Below are positions 7,476 to 15,795 of a stretch of DNA of 25,793 nt, one piece after another (position 1 is the first letter of the stretch; every line of letters starts with the position of its first letter). The DNA comes from Candidatus Bathyarchaeota archaeon (lineage in GTDB: Archaea > Thermoproteota > Bathyarchaeia > Bathyarchaeales > DTEX01). Below the pieces are notes generated by a model. The model was not told the DNA's origin and made no database searches. It saw only the letters and a program-made list of their open reading frames with translations. The translations under genes and the position numbers were made by a program. The stretch lies in NCBI GenBank assembly GCA_018397055.1, contig JAGTQS010000014.1, positions 1 to 25,793 on the forward strand, written 5' to 3'.

Positions 7476-7548
7476 CCATTCCTCCTGCTTCATGACTAAC
7501 CAATCTTAAATGAGTCGTCCATGAATAATAACATGGGGTGAACCCTTT

Positions 7549-9090
7549 TTGGAACATAAGCTTATAACGACCAAAGAAATGCGAGCCCTCGAACTGAACG
7601 CAGAATACTACGGAATCTCAAGGCTGCAACTAATGGAAAACGCTGGAAAAAACATTGCCACGGAAATCCTAAACCGTTTCAAGCCGAAAGAAACAAAAAT
7701 CGCGGTCTTCTGCGGACTAGGCGGAAACGGCGGAGACGGCTTCGTAGCAGCGCGGCACCTAGCTTGCCAAGGCTTCAAAGTCGACGTGTTTCTCGCAGGA
7801 AAGGCTCAGCAAATAATCGACGAGAACGCGAGAAAAAACTGGGAGGCACTAACAAATCTAAAAAGCTCAGTGTCGATGCACGAAATTTACGACTCATCCC
7901 TTCTTCTTGAGGTAAAAGCAGAAGTCATCGTTGACGCGCTTCTCGGAACAGGACTAACTGGACCACCAAAACCGCCGATACTTAACATGATTAAACTCAT
8001 AAACGAAGCCAAAGGATTCAAATTGGCAGTAGACATCCCAAGCGGACTGGACTCCGACCAAGGAAAGGCCTTAGGAGAAGCAGTCAAGGCAAACCTAACC
8101 GTTACCTTCCACAAGGCAAAACCTGGACTTATAAAAGCTAAAGAGTACACAGGCGAGCTCTTAGTCACAAACATCGGAATTCCAGAAGAAATCGAAAGCT
8201 ACGCAGGCCCAGGAGACGTCGCGGCACTGGTTAAACCAAGACCACCTGAATCTCACAAAGGCGATTTCGGAAGGCTTCTAGTGATCGGAGGAAGCGAAAC
8301 CTACGTTGGAGCCCCAGCGTTCGTAGCCCAAGCTGCCTTAAGAGCAGGCGTAGATTTGGCTTACATTGCTGCACCACGAGAAACAGCCTACGCAATCTCA
8401 TCTATGTCGCCTGATTTGATCACCATAAAACTGGAAGGAGAATACCTGAACAAGGAAACCCTTTCTGTCATAAGACGCAACCTTGACAAGGCAACCTCAG
8501 TAGTCATTGGCCCTGGGCTTGGAATGCAAAAAGAAACCCAAGAGGCTGTTAAAGAAATCATAAGAATCGTTAATGAGAAGAAGATACCGATGCTTATTGA
8601 CGCTGACGCCTTAAAAGCGTTCGCAGAATTCAAACATAGGCTGGCAACCCCGGCTGTTCTAACGCCGCACGTCGGTGAATACGAAATCCTAACTGGAACG
8701 AAGCTTCCACAAAACACCGAAGGAAGAATCAGCCTCGTTAAGCAGACAGCACAAGACCTAAACGCTGTTGTCCTCCTAAAATCCAACATAGACATAATCA
8801 CAGACGGAGCAGCAGTAAAGCTGAATTTCACAGGAAACCCAGGTATGACTGTAGGCGGAACAGGCGACATCTTGTCAGGCATCGTCGGAGCCTTGCTTGC
8901 CCGCCACATTGCACCTTTCGAGGCCGCGGTAGCTGGAGCATTCGTCAACGGCGCAGCTGGAGACTTCGCTAAGGCGGAAAAGGGAGAACACATGGTTGCC
9001 TCAGACCTGTTGAAGTGGATACCAAAAGCCATGGATGACTCTTTCAGCCACCTTGAACTTAAAAAAGGTCGTTTTCCGAAAGGCTTTTGA
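7549..9090 (+). CDS. nnrDE: Bifunctional NAD(P)HX epimerase / ADP-dependent dehydratase
   Basis: This enzyme repairs hydrated NADH and NADPH. The N-terminal epimerase (YjeF_N/NnrE) interconverts the R and S hydrates, and the C-terminal ribokinase-fold dehydratase (NnrD) restores the cofactor using ADP or ATP. At 513 residues it has the size of the standard fusion. The epimerase domain covers about 1-215 with GGNGGDGFVAARH at 58-70. The dehydratase covers about 225-500 with GRLLVIGGSETYVGAP at its start, the DADAL strand, and the anion-hole motif GGTGD at 436-440. TTG is the start, supported by GGGGTGA seven bases upstream. The gene abuts the presenilin-like gene downstream and may be co-transcribed with it. 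Confidence 0.96.
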   Translation: MEHKLITTKEMRALELNAEYYGISRLQLMENAGKNIATEILNRFKPKETKIAVFCGLGGNGGDGFVAARHLACQGFKVDVFLAGKAQQIIDENARKNWEALTNLKSSVSMHEIYDSSLLLEVKAEVIVDALLGTGLTGPPKPPILNMIKLINEAKGFKLAVDIPSGLDSDQGKALGEAVKANLTVTFHKAKPGLIKAKEYTGELLVTNIGIPEEIESYAGPGDVAALVKPRPPESHKGDFGRLLVIGGSETYVGAPAFVAQAALRAGVDLAYIAAPRETAYAISSMSPDLITIKLEGEYLNKETLSVIRRNLDKATSVVIGPGLGMQKETQEAVKEIIRIVNEKKIPMLIDADALKAFAEFKHRLATPAVLTPHVGEYEILTGTKLPQNTEGRISLVKQTAQDLNAVVLLKSNIDIITDGAAVKLNFTGNPGMTVGGTGDILSGIVGALLARHIAPFEAAVAGAFVNGAAGDFAKAEKGEHMVASDLLKWIPKAMDDSFSHLELKKGRFPKGF

Positions 9091-9128
9091 GCATCAAACA
9101 ATATGGTTGCCTTCACCACGTGGTTCAC

Positions 9129-9968
9129 ATGCAGTTTGACCTAGCCTTGCCTTCCGCCATGTTCCTCATCGTCACAGCCTCAGTTCTCTTATACAGAAAA
9201 ACCGAAAGAACATTCTCGACATTGCTGGGAGACCAAAAGTTTTCCATTCGCGACGCCGTCATAATGGTCGTCGTTATGGGGCTCATGATCTCCACAATCG
9301 CTTTTCTTCCAGGACAAACCATACAAATCGGGTTCATGGCGGCATATTCTTACATGCTTTTCATGTTCACGTACATGGTTCTGAAAAAGATGTACCTTGC
9401 CATTGTTCCTCCGATTGTTTTCCTGCTTTCTTACATTTACTTCTTCTCTCATCTCGCAGTGTTCAACCTTTTTGTCGTAATCTTCGCCATAATCATAACG
9501 GTTTATATAAGCACTTTCTTCACTTGGAAGACAGTCTGGCTTTTTGCAGCTATCCTAACAATCATGGACATCATCCAAGTCTACATAACAGGCTTCATGA
9601 AACAAGCAGCCATCGGAATGATTGACCTCAAACTACCCGTCATGCTCATTATACCAAGATTTCCACCAGGAAACCTCGTAGACCTAGGAACAGGAGACCT
9701 TTTCCTCGCTGGGCTGCTAGCTATTCAAACAGCGAAAAAACTTGGCCAAAAAACAGGAATCCTTGTTGCTGCAATGAACGGCGTCGCAATGTTCATTTTT
9801 GAAGTCATATCGTTTAACACCAGATTTGCCGATTTCTTCCCAGCAACCGTTGTCGTCGTAGCTGGGTGGCTAGCAAGCCTCGCAACTTTTCACTTGATGA
9901 ACCCTAAAAGGAAGAAGCAGGGAATAGAAATAGTTGTCGTAGAAGATTATTTGAAATACCAAGCTTAG
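9129..9968 (+). CDS. Presenilin/SPP-like GxGD intramembrane aspartyl protease homologue
   Basis: This is a polytopic membrane protein of 279 residues with about eight or nine hydrophobic helices. Two aspartates sit where presenilin and signal peptide peptidase have their catalytic pair: D147 in IMDIIQVYITG (compare the Y/MD..xVY motif of helix 6) and D190 in DLGTGDLFLAGLLA (the GxGD motif of helix 7). A proline at 238 in FFPATVV occupies the place of the conserved PAL motif, here PAT. The loop between the two aspartates is short, as in archaeal homologues. Such enzymes cut transmembrane helices. The ATG at 9129 gives a natural N-terminus. A TTG at 9087, overlapping the nnrDE stop, would add 14 residues and suggests translational coupling. 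The gene ends tail-to-tail with the aminotransferase gene, the two stop codons overlapping in TTAG. The family call is strong by motif; activity is inferred. Confidence 0.8.
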   Translation: MQFDLALPSAMFLIVTASVLLYRKTERTFSTLLGDQKFSIRDAVIMVVVMGLMISTIAFLPGQTIQIGFMAAYSYMLFMFTYMVLKKMYLAIVPPIVFLLSYIYFFSHLAVFNLFVVIFAIIITVYISTFFTWKTVWLFAAILTIMDIIQVYITGFMKQAAIGMIDLKLPVMLIIPRFPPGNLVDLGTGDLFLAGLLAIQTAKKLGQKTGILVAAMNGVAMFIFEVISFNTRFADFFPATVVVVAGWLASLATFHLMNPKRKKQGIEIVVVEDYLKYQA

Positions 9969-11170
9969 TTTTTCTTGTTTACCTCGATAAACTGCTTTAT
10001 TCTCCTAATTCCCTCTCTAATGTTTATCTCAGAAGTCGCGTACGAGAACCTAATGTGCTCGCCCTCGCCCTTGTTTCTGTGGCCAAAGTGAATGTCAGAT
10101 AACACAGCAACCCCAGAGTCATGAAGAAGCCGTTTTCTGAACTCCTCCGAATCCTTTGCCTTAACAAGTTCGCAGGCTTCGGTGACTTTTGGCCAAACGT
10201 AAAAGGCGCCACCTGGCCTCAAGCATTTTATGCCTTCGATTTTGTTTAGTTCGTCCACAATTATGTCGCGTCTTCTCTTGAAGCTAAGCATCATCTTGTT
10301 CGACTCATCTTGCGGTCCAGTCAATGCTGCGAGAGCTGCGTACTGGTTTGGATGCGCGGCGCACGAATCCGTATTCGTAACCCACCTTGCTAGGTATGGA
10401 GAAAGCTTCTCGTTTGAGGCGTAGCCAATTCTCCAGCCTGTCATCGCGTAAGTCTTTGAGACACCGTCAACTATGATTGTTCTTTCCTGCATGCCTGGAA
10501 GCGAAGCGATGCTTTCGAAGCCAAAGTCGTGCACCATCCGAGAGTAAACCTCGTCTGAAAAAACCCACAGATTTTCGTATTCCTGAACAATGTCTGATAT
10601 GGCTTTCAAAGTTTTTCTGTCCAAAACAGCGCCAGTGGGATTGTGAGGAGAATTAAGAATGAGCAACCTTGTTTTTTTGCTGATTTTGCTTTTCAAGTAC
10701 TCCAAGTCAAAACTGTAACCCTTGCTTTCAAGAAGCGGAAGCGGAACGGGCTTAGCTCCGTTCGCCACTATTTGAGACTCGTAAATTGGAAACCCCGGAT
10801 TGGGATAAAGAACTTCGTCGCCTTTCCCGTAGTCAGTAACGCAGAGAATCGTGTACCCAATGAATGGCTTAGCACCATTTGAAACAACAACGGAATCTGG
10901 GTTTACACTGATTTTCCTAGTCTCAGAAAGATACTTAGCAACCGCTTCTCTTAGCTCAGGAATTCCAGGAGAAGCCGTGTACCCAGTTTTTCCATCTTTT
11001 ATCGCCTTGATTGCCGCCTGTTTTATGTATTCGGGGGTGTCAAAATCAGGCTGGCCTATGCAAAAGTTCACGATGTCTTTACCTTTACTTATCAGCTCAT
11101 TAACTTCTTTTAGAACCACGAAAGCGTTTTCTGTGCCTAGGCTCCTAGTTCTCTCTGAAATCTCCAACAT
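9965..11170 (-). CDS. PLP-dependent aminotransferase class I (aspartate aminotransferase type)
   Basis: This cytosolic enzyme moves amino groups between amino acids and 2-oxo acids. The 401-residue product has a complete fold-type I layout. The substrate-binding loop is at IGQPDFDTP (38-46). Cofactor contacts are N177 (SPHNPTG), D206 (FSDEVY) and Y209. The Schiff-base lysine is K239 in DGVSKTYAMTGWRIGY. HIRFSYATS near the C-terminus carries the Arg that grips the substrate carboxylate. The ATG at 11170 follows GGTGAG by five bases and is better than the GTG two codons upstream. Sequence resembles archaeal aspartate aminotransferases, but alanine or aromatic substrates cannot be excluded. It appears to be monocistronic. 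Confidence 0.93.
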   Translation of the reverse strand: MLEISERTRSLGTENAFVVLKEVNELISKGKDIVNFCIGQPDFDTPEYIKQAAIKAIKDGKTGYTASPGIPELREAVAKYLSETRKISVNPDSVVVSNGAKPFIGYTILCVTDYGKGDEVLYPNPGFPIYESQIVANGAKPVPLPLLESKGYSFDLEYLKSKISKKTRLLILNSPHNPTGAVLDRKTLKAISDIVQEYENLWVFSDEVYSRMVHDFGFESIASLPGMQERTIIVDGVSKTYAMTGWRIGYASNEKLSPYLARWVTNTDSCAAHPNQYAALAALTGPQDESNKMMLSFKRRRDIIVDELNKIEGIKCLRPGGAFYVWPKVTEACELVKAKDSEEFRKRLLHDSGVAVLSDIHFGHRNKGEGEHIRFSYATSEINIREGIRRIKQFIEVNKKN

Positions 11171-11297
11171 GCACACTCACCATACGTTAAATTAGGGCAA
11201 TAACCTTCATTCAGATTATGCCGCATAAAATCTGCATAAGTAATTCAAAAACCTTTCGTTCAAATAAAAGGAGAAATTAAAAAACGAAAAAACATGA

Positions 11298-12527
11298 TTA
11301 TGCATTGCTCAAATTTTTGGGCGTAGCAGGGTTTCCAGGTCCGAAATGTTTCAACATAACCAGATTTTCAACTTTGCTTTTGTTAACAATCCAGACTCCT
11401 TCTTTTGCCGCCTCAACCGAGACAAACAACTCATCACTGGTTAATTCGCCAAATCTGATCATAGTAGGAGCCTCAACCTCAAATTTTCCTATTTCGCCAT
11501 GCCCCTGAACCACAACAAGCCCATAAGCTCCCTCATCTCGGATTTTCACTTTTGCATTTGGCAGCACGGTGAGCTCCTTCGCACTGAACTCCTCTGTTCC
11601 GTAGACAATCCATTTCTGTGTGTACCCATCTTTTCGAGTTTCCTCAGGGTTTTCAGTGAAAAAAGGTTTGGTGTGATGGTGGCTTTTGAATTTTGGGTCG
11701 ACATTTAACTCCCAATCTATCATATCCACAATATAGTCCAGATCGCTTCGAAGTTCAGGCGGAACATTACTTAGCAAAAGATCCTTAGAGACCCGCTTGT
11801 CCCCAACCATAGACTGGTACATCGCATATATGTCTGAGGCCTTCTGAACTTCGTAAGTCACAAGAGTACCGGGCGCGTGCAGAATGCCTGCTTGAACAAG
11901 CCAGCCTGTTCCAGGCTCAAGCCTGTATGCCCGAGAGTAGCCTAAGATTCCATTATCGCCTTGTTCCCATTTTTCTATGCACTTCTTGATGTCACTCTTT
12001 TTTGTGCCGGGGTTTAGTCCGAAAAACGTGTACGGAAACCTGCCTTCAACCATGTTTAGCTGAACGGGAAAATAGTAGGCTTCTGGTTTTGAGGCTTGAC
12101 CGACTTTTTTTGCATGCTCTTCCTTTTGGTGTAGGTGAAACGGGATGGGACCTTCGTTGTCGAAAAACTTTGTAAGCACTGTCCAGCCGCCATACTTGCG
12201 CACGACGTCTTTTCCAAGTATTGTCTCTCCGAACTCGCTTATTGCCTCTTTTAGCAATATCTTTTCGGCTTTTTCGCTGTCACCGATGACCACGTAGCTT
12301 AAGCCTTCGTCTTCAGGGGCCCCTGGATTGTTAGCCTTAACGGTTGAAGCCAGCCACCTTTCGTCTATGCCTCCCCTCTGCACTCCGAGGGCATAAATAT
12401 CCTCAGGTGCCAGCTTAAGTCTTCTTCCAGGAGCGAGAAAGTCCCTTGGCACCCACGCTGGAGCTAATCTAAGAATTCCGGTTCCGTCTTCTAAGGCCTT
12501 CAGAATAAGATTGGCTTTTCTCACCAT
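11298..12527 (-). CDS. Cupin protein related to type I phosphomannose isomerase
   Basis: This 409-residue product has a jelly-roll metal site that matches the type I phosphomannose isomerase pattern: H131 and H133 in PFHLHQKEEHAKK, E149 in KPEAYYFP, and H217 in GILHAPG. GTGWLVQAGILHAPG corresponds to the second metal-binding strand. A second cupin-like barrel appears in the C-terminal third (GAYGLVVVQGHGEIGKFEVE). A role in sugar-phosphate isomerisation is likely but the substrate is uncertain, because the N-terminal 100 residues do not look like bacterial ManA. It is divergent from the PP-loop gene across about 200 bases that hold a cluster of palindromes. The ATG at 12527 has only a weak GATGG upstream. 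Confidence 0.8.
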   Translation of the reverse strand: MVRKANLILKALEDGTGILRLAPAWVPRDFLAPGRRLKLAPEDIYALGVQRGGIDERWLASTVKANNPGAPEDEGLSYVVIGDSEKAEKILLKEAISEFGETILGKDVVRKYGGWTVLTKFFDNEGPIPFHLHQKEEHAKKVGQASKPEAYYFPVQLNMVEGRFPYTFFGLNPGTKKSDIKKCIEKWEQGDNGILGYSRAYRLEPGTGWLVQAGILHAPGTLVTYEVQKASDIYAMYQSMVGDKRVSKDLLLSNVPPELRSDLDYIVDMIDWELNVDPKFKSHHHTKPFFTENPEETRKDGYTQKWIVYGTEEFSAKELTVLPNAKVKIRDEGAYGLVVVQGHGEIGKFEVEAPTMIRFGELTSDELFVSVEAAKEGVWIVNKSKVENLVMLKHFGPGNPATPKNLSNA

Positions 12528-12594
12528 GTTTCCATCTAAACATTAAAAAGTTATTAAGCTTTATTCATTTCGTCTTTGATGTTTCACCCCAGTC

Positions 12595-12629
12595 AACACG
12601 GTGTTAACCTCCACGTGTTCACGTTAACA
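12595..12629. promoter_or_regulatory. Dense palindrome cluster, candidate operator
   Basis: Three interlocking inverted repeats lie in 35 bases: AACACGGTGTT (12595-12605), TGTTAAC pairing with GTTAACA (12602-12608 and 12623-12629), and ACGTGTTCACGT (12613-12624). The cluster lies in the divergent region between the cupin and PP-loop genes, upstream of a TATA-like TTTTAAAAT at 12650-12658 on the right. This suits a regulator site acting on one or both genes. Confidence 0.45.
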
Positions 12630-12649
12630 GCGCATATTTTCAGCTTCAG

Positions 12650-12658
12650 TTTTAAAAT
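12650..12658 (+). promoter_or_regulatory. Candidate TATA box of the PP-loop gene
   Basis: TTTTAAAAT in an A/T-rich context lies roughly 85-95 bases before the likely start codon at 12745, giving a predicted leader of about 60 bases. Confidence 0.3.
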
Positions 12659-12744
12659 AACGGTATAACTTAAGAGTCGCTGTGTAACCTGTCATTAATG
12701 GATAAGAGATTCGTAAACTCAAACAAGACGACGTGAGCCCCTAT

Positions 12745-13749
12745 ATGGTTGCAGCTGAAGGCAAGAGGCCAAAGGCGCTGATTCTCATTTCGGGTGGTCT
12801 AGACAGCATGGTTGCAGCAAGGCTTCTGTTAGATCAAAACATCGATGTTGAGGCACTGCATTTCAGAACCCCCTTTTCTGAACAGAATGAAGAATTTGTT
12901 GAAAAATTCTGTAGAGACATAGGCATTAAGCTTCACAAAATTGTTTTGAAAAAAGAATACCTAAAAATTGTTCTGGCACCAAAACACGGCTATGGCAGCG
13001 AAATGAACCCTTGCGTCGACTGCAGAATCCTTGAGTTAAAAAAAGCCAAGAAGGTTGCAGAAAAGATTGAAGCAGATTTTATCGCGACTGGAGAGGTTTT
13101 AGGTGAAAGACCTTTTTCTCAGAATAAAGACATGATGCTACACATCGAAAAGGAGGCAGGTTTAGAAGGTAAAGTTCTAAGGCCTTTATCTGCAAAGCTT
13201 CTGCCAGAAACAGAGGCTGAAAGAAAAGGATACGTTAACAGAGAAAGGCTCTACGCGATTAAAGGAAGAAGAAGAACACATCAAATGACGCTTGCAAAAG
13301 AATTGGGAATTTTTAAATACCCCAATCCTGCAGGAGGCTGTTTGTTAACAGAACCAAGGTTTGCTGACCGATTAAAGGAGCACATAAAAAACGAAAAGAA
13401 GCTAACGATATTGGATGTTGAACTTCTAAAGGCTGGCAGGCACTTTAGAATTGGCAAAACAAAGGTCATAGTTGGCAGAAACGAGAGAGAAAATTACAGA
13501 CTTTCATTTCTTTGCAGCAAAAACAAGAATCTTGCCATGTTAGAAGTCAATGAATACATGGGACCGACGACGGTTATAGTTGGAAAACATGACGTCGAAA
13601 CGTTGCAAACAGTAGCAGCAATCACTGTTCGTTACTCAGACGCTCCAAAAGACACCTTAGTATCTTTAAAATACGATGGCAAGAACAAGCGAGCAATCCT
13701 AAACGCCTATGCGATGCCAGACAGCGAACTAAGAAAATACATAATTTAG
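12745..13749 (+). CDS. PP-loop tRNA-thiolation-type ATPase with NFACT-R-like C-terminus
   Basis: The N-terminal domain is an adenylating PP-loop ATPase with signature SGGLDS (residues 16-21 from this start). It resembles MnmA/ThiI enzymes that place sulfur in tRNA. Two catalytic-type cysteine positions are visible: C90 and C93 in NPCVDCR, and C199 in NPAGGCLLTEP. The C-terminal 120 residues (LDVELLKAGRHFRIG, then KVIVGRNERENYRL) match the NFACT-R style RNA-binding domain found fused to such PP-loop proteins. The target nucleoside is not certain. The ATG at 12745 has GTGAG seven bases upstream; a GTG at 12733 would add four residues. It stands alone and rightward, with no sulfur-carrier gene beside it. 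Confidence 0.88.
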   Translation: MVAAEGKRPKALILISGGLDSMVAARLLLDQNIDVEALHFRTPFSEQNEEFVEKFCRDIGIKLHKIVLKKEYLKIVLAPKHGYGSEMNPCVDCRILELKKAKKVAEKIEADFIATGEVLGERPFSQNKDMMLHIEKEAGLEGKVLRPLSAKLLPETEAERKGYVNRERLYAIKGRRRTHQMTLAKELGIFKYPNPAGGCLLTEPRFADRLKEHIKNEKKLTILDVELLKAGRHFRIGKTKVIVGRNERENYRLSFLCSKNKNLAMLEVNEYMGPTTVIVGKHDVETLQTVAAITVRYSDAPKDTLVSLKYDGKNKRAILNAYAMPDSELRKYII

Positions 13750-14028
13750 GAAAGGACGTTATAAGCAAAAAATAAATTTGAAAGCAGTTGTTACAGCGAT
13801 CTTTTTTAGTCTTCACTAATGAAACTTAAAGGCTAGTACCTTCGGTCCTTCTGTTCTGCTGGCGAAATAAGCAATGATAAAGGACGCTGCAAAATCTATT
13901 ATAACCTGACGTGTGTTATTCAATTAAAAATAAAAAATAGACGAAACATGTTGAATGACAAAAAATTTTTGGAATAAGACAACTAGCAACCTATTGAAAT
14001 TATCGTCTAATGGTTATTATTGAAATGC

Positions 14029-14154
14029 TTATTTGCGGATGTATTCTCGAACTTTCTTTCCGCAGCAATCGTAAAGTTTTACATGCACTTTTGGACTTAG
14101 GTCCCATTCTTTGACGGGTTTCTTTAGTTCTTTTCCACAATCAGGACATTTCAT
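14029..14154 (-). CDS. Tiny zinc-binding protein
   Basis: The gene encodes 41 residues with CPDCGKEL at the N-terminus and LYDCCGKKVREY near the C-terminus, giving two cysteine pairs suited to one zinc ribbon. The ATG at 14154 follows GGAGAT by about eight bases. The frame extends upstream to 14226, which would add a basic stretch (MFRHIRQRRFGR), so the longer form is possible. The protein could bind nucleic acid or act as an assembly factor, but no family is recognised. It stands alone: 279 bases with no supported gene lie between it and the PP-loop gene, and a long gap lies on its other side. Confidence 0.6.
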   Translation of the reverse strand: MKCPDCGKELKKPVKEWDLSPKVHVKLYDCCGKKVREYIRK

Positions 14155-14853
14155 CCTACCAAATCTCCGTTGCCTAATATGCCTAAACATGTTCATATAG
14201 CTTTCCATGCCATATTCCAAACCCATAAACTGTCCCAGTTACATTAGAAAATCTTGAAACAAGTAACCAAAAATTCAGTAAAACCAAAAATTTTGAGGCC
14301 GTTGTTCTACGCATAAAAAGGTTCTCGACGAAGCCAGGGAATCCACAATTCCACAGTGAATCCACAGCACCTATATAAAGAAAAAAATTCTCAACACACA
14401 CGGAAGCTTCAAGAAAACCCAGTGAAGCAGGAGGTTTCTTGTAAAAATATAACTTATAATAACCGCTTTTAAGGTGCCACCGCTGCAATTAATTGCGATA
14501 TCCAAGTTGGTTCATGCCCACAGGTTTAAGTGATGCAAAACTCAAAGAACCAAAAACATTGAAGCATGATTATGGCGTTGGAACCCCAAAAAGGAGGTAG
14601 ACTGAAAATTCCGTGACGCGTAATACAACTTGACCAGATTGAAGTAGAAATGTATTACGTGAAACCAAGGAGGAGATTGTGGAATAGAAAGAATAACGGT
14701 CCCTCATTGCTAACCGACTTTTTGCGAAAAGCCATTTCAAAGAACTACGCTTTTAATATATTTTTTCAAAGAATGACGCTCGTTTCGTTGCATGTCTTTT
14801 TTTGTGGTATCAGTTTATATTTGGCGATTCACCTAAAAATCAAGGTGAATCCT
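14155..14853. other. Long intergenic stretch with little recognisable content
   Basis: About 700 bases separate the zinc protein from the COG1395-type regulator. The frame of the regulator is open back to 14650, but translation there looks non-coding and the SD-backed start is at 14854. A 28-codon frame at 14514-14600 (MPTGLSDAKLKEPKTL...) is too short to trust. A perfect AAGGAGGT at 14591-14598 has no credible start after it, only a six-codon GTG frame. A/T-rich boxes near 14440-14460 could be promoters. No tRNA or repeat array was found. Confidence 0.4.
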
Positions 14854-15795
14854 ATGGAGCGGGCTGAGGCACTTGATATTGCTGAAGCGACGCTTCATAG
14901 TTCTGGTTTCACAGTTTCTCGAAGATGCAGTTCTAGAACTAGTTGCTTCGATTTTGCAGCTCGTAAAGAAGAAAACCTTGTTTTCATCAAGGTTCTCATT
15001 GACATTAAGGACATTTCGCCAACTGACGCAGTGAGTCTTCGAGCAGTAGCAAAATGCTTTGACTGCACATCGCTTATTATTTCAGACATGAACGGCAACG
15101 AAAAACTAAGCGACGACACAATTTACTCCAGATACGACGTCTATGTTGTGACATCTAAGACGCTTGACGACATCGTGAGGGGAACTTACCCTATGATTGA
15201 AGCAACTCGCGGCGGATACTTCGTGAGGTTAGATGGCGACGAGGTAAGGTTGCGAAGGCATGAGCTTGGGTTGTCAATTGGAAAACTTGCTGGAATGGTA
15301 GGAATCTCTAGAAGAGCCTTATATGGTTACGAAAGAGAACTTACAAGAGCTTCCGTCGCCGTAGCTTACAAGCTAACGGAGATACTAGGCGTCCCGCTTG
15401 TCAAGACAATAAACATCCTTAGAAACAACCAAGATGACCAAAAAACAGACATAGACTTTCAGCAATCAAACTGTATGAAGAATAAGCTTCATAGATTGAT
15501 CATGGACAAGTTTGCTCAACTTGAGTTTAAAGTGACTCAGCTAAGGCGAGTGCCATTTGATTTTGCTGCGAGCTGCCCTAAGACGAACCTGAGAATAATT
15601 GGAAGTTTTTTAAGGAAAAAAAGGCAAGATACCAACAATCAAGTAGAGGAAATCATGAGCTTAAGTGAGTTAATAAAGGCAAGACCGGTCTTTTTTGGTA
15701 TTAACCGAAAGAATACGCCCAGAAACGTTCCCTTTTTAGGCTTAAAAGAACTTACGAAGTTGTCAAAAAAAGATGAACTTATGTCCCTACTTTAA
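14854..15795 (+). CDS. Archaeal XRE-type transcriptional regulator (COG1395-like)
   Basis: This 313-residue DNA-binding protein has a central helix-turn-helix of the XRE/Cro class at about 131-185 (LRRHELGLSIGKLAGMVG, then ISRRALYGYERE). On either side lie two similar domains: the first carries CFDFAARKEENLVFIKVL near 31-48, and the second VPFDFAASCPKTNLRIIG near 233-250. They look like a duplicated nuclease-fold-like module, known in this archaeal regulator family but without proof of catalysis here. The start at 14854 is set by AGGTGA five bases upstream. It converges with rnhB, and the two stop codons overlap. Its target genes are unknown; the long upstream gap suggests room for autoregulation. 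Confidence 0.85.
   Translation: MERAEALDIAEATLHSSGFTVSRRCSSRTSCFDFAARKEENLVFIKVLIDIKDISPTDAVSLRAVAKCFDCTSLIISDMNGNEKLSDDTIYSRYDVYVVTSKTLDDIVRGTYPMIEATRGGYFVRLDGDEVRLRRHELGLSIGKLAGMVGISRRALYGYERELTRASVAVAYKLTEILGVPLVKTINILRNNQDDQKTDIDFQQSNCMKNKLHRLIMDKFAQLEFKVTQLRRVPFDFAASCPKTNLRIIGSFLRKKRQDTNNQVEEIMSLSELIKARPVFFGINRKNTPRNVPFLGLKELTKLSKKDELMSLL

Noticed and set aside
8388..9128. Long leftward open frame of 246 codons inside nnrDE
   Set aside because: It is the antisense shadow of an unmistakable enzyme; its Ser/Pro/Ala-rich translation has no domain.
13820..13900. Possible small RNA with a TTCG loop after the PP-loop gene
   Set aside because: Only a three-pair stem forms around ACCTTCGGT; there is no extended helix or promoter context.
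14183..14488. Leftward 101-codon open frame over the zinc protein
   Set aside because: It is in a different frame from the cysteine-motif protein, has unlikely composition and no ribosome-binding site.
14500..14530. T-loop-like GGTTCATGCCC suggesting a tRNA
   Set aside because: No acceptor, D or anticodon arm could be assembled around it.
14650..14853. N-terminal extension of the COG1395-type regulator
   Set aside because: The frame is open, but AGGTGA lies five bases before the ATG at 14854 and the extra 68 residues look unlike the family.
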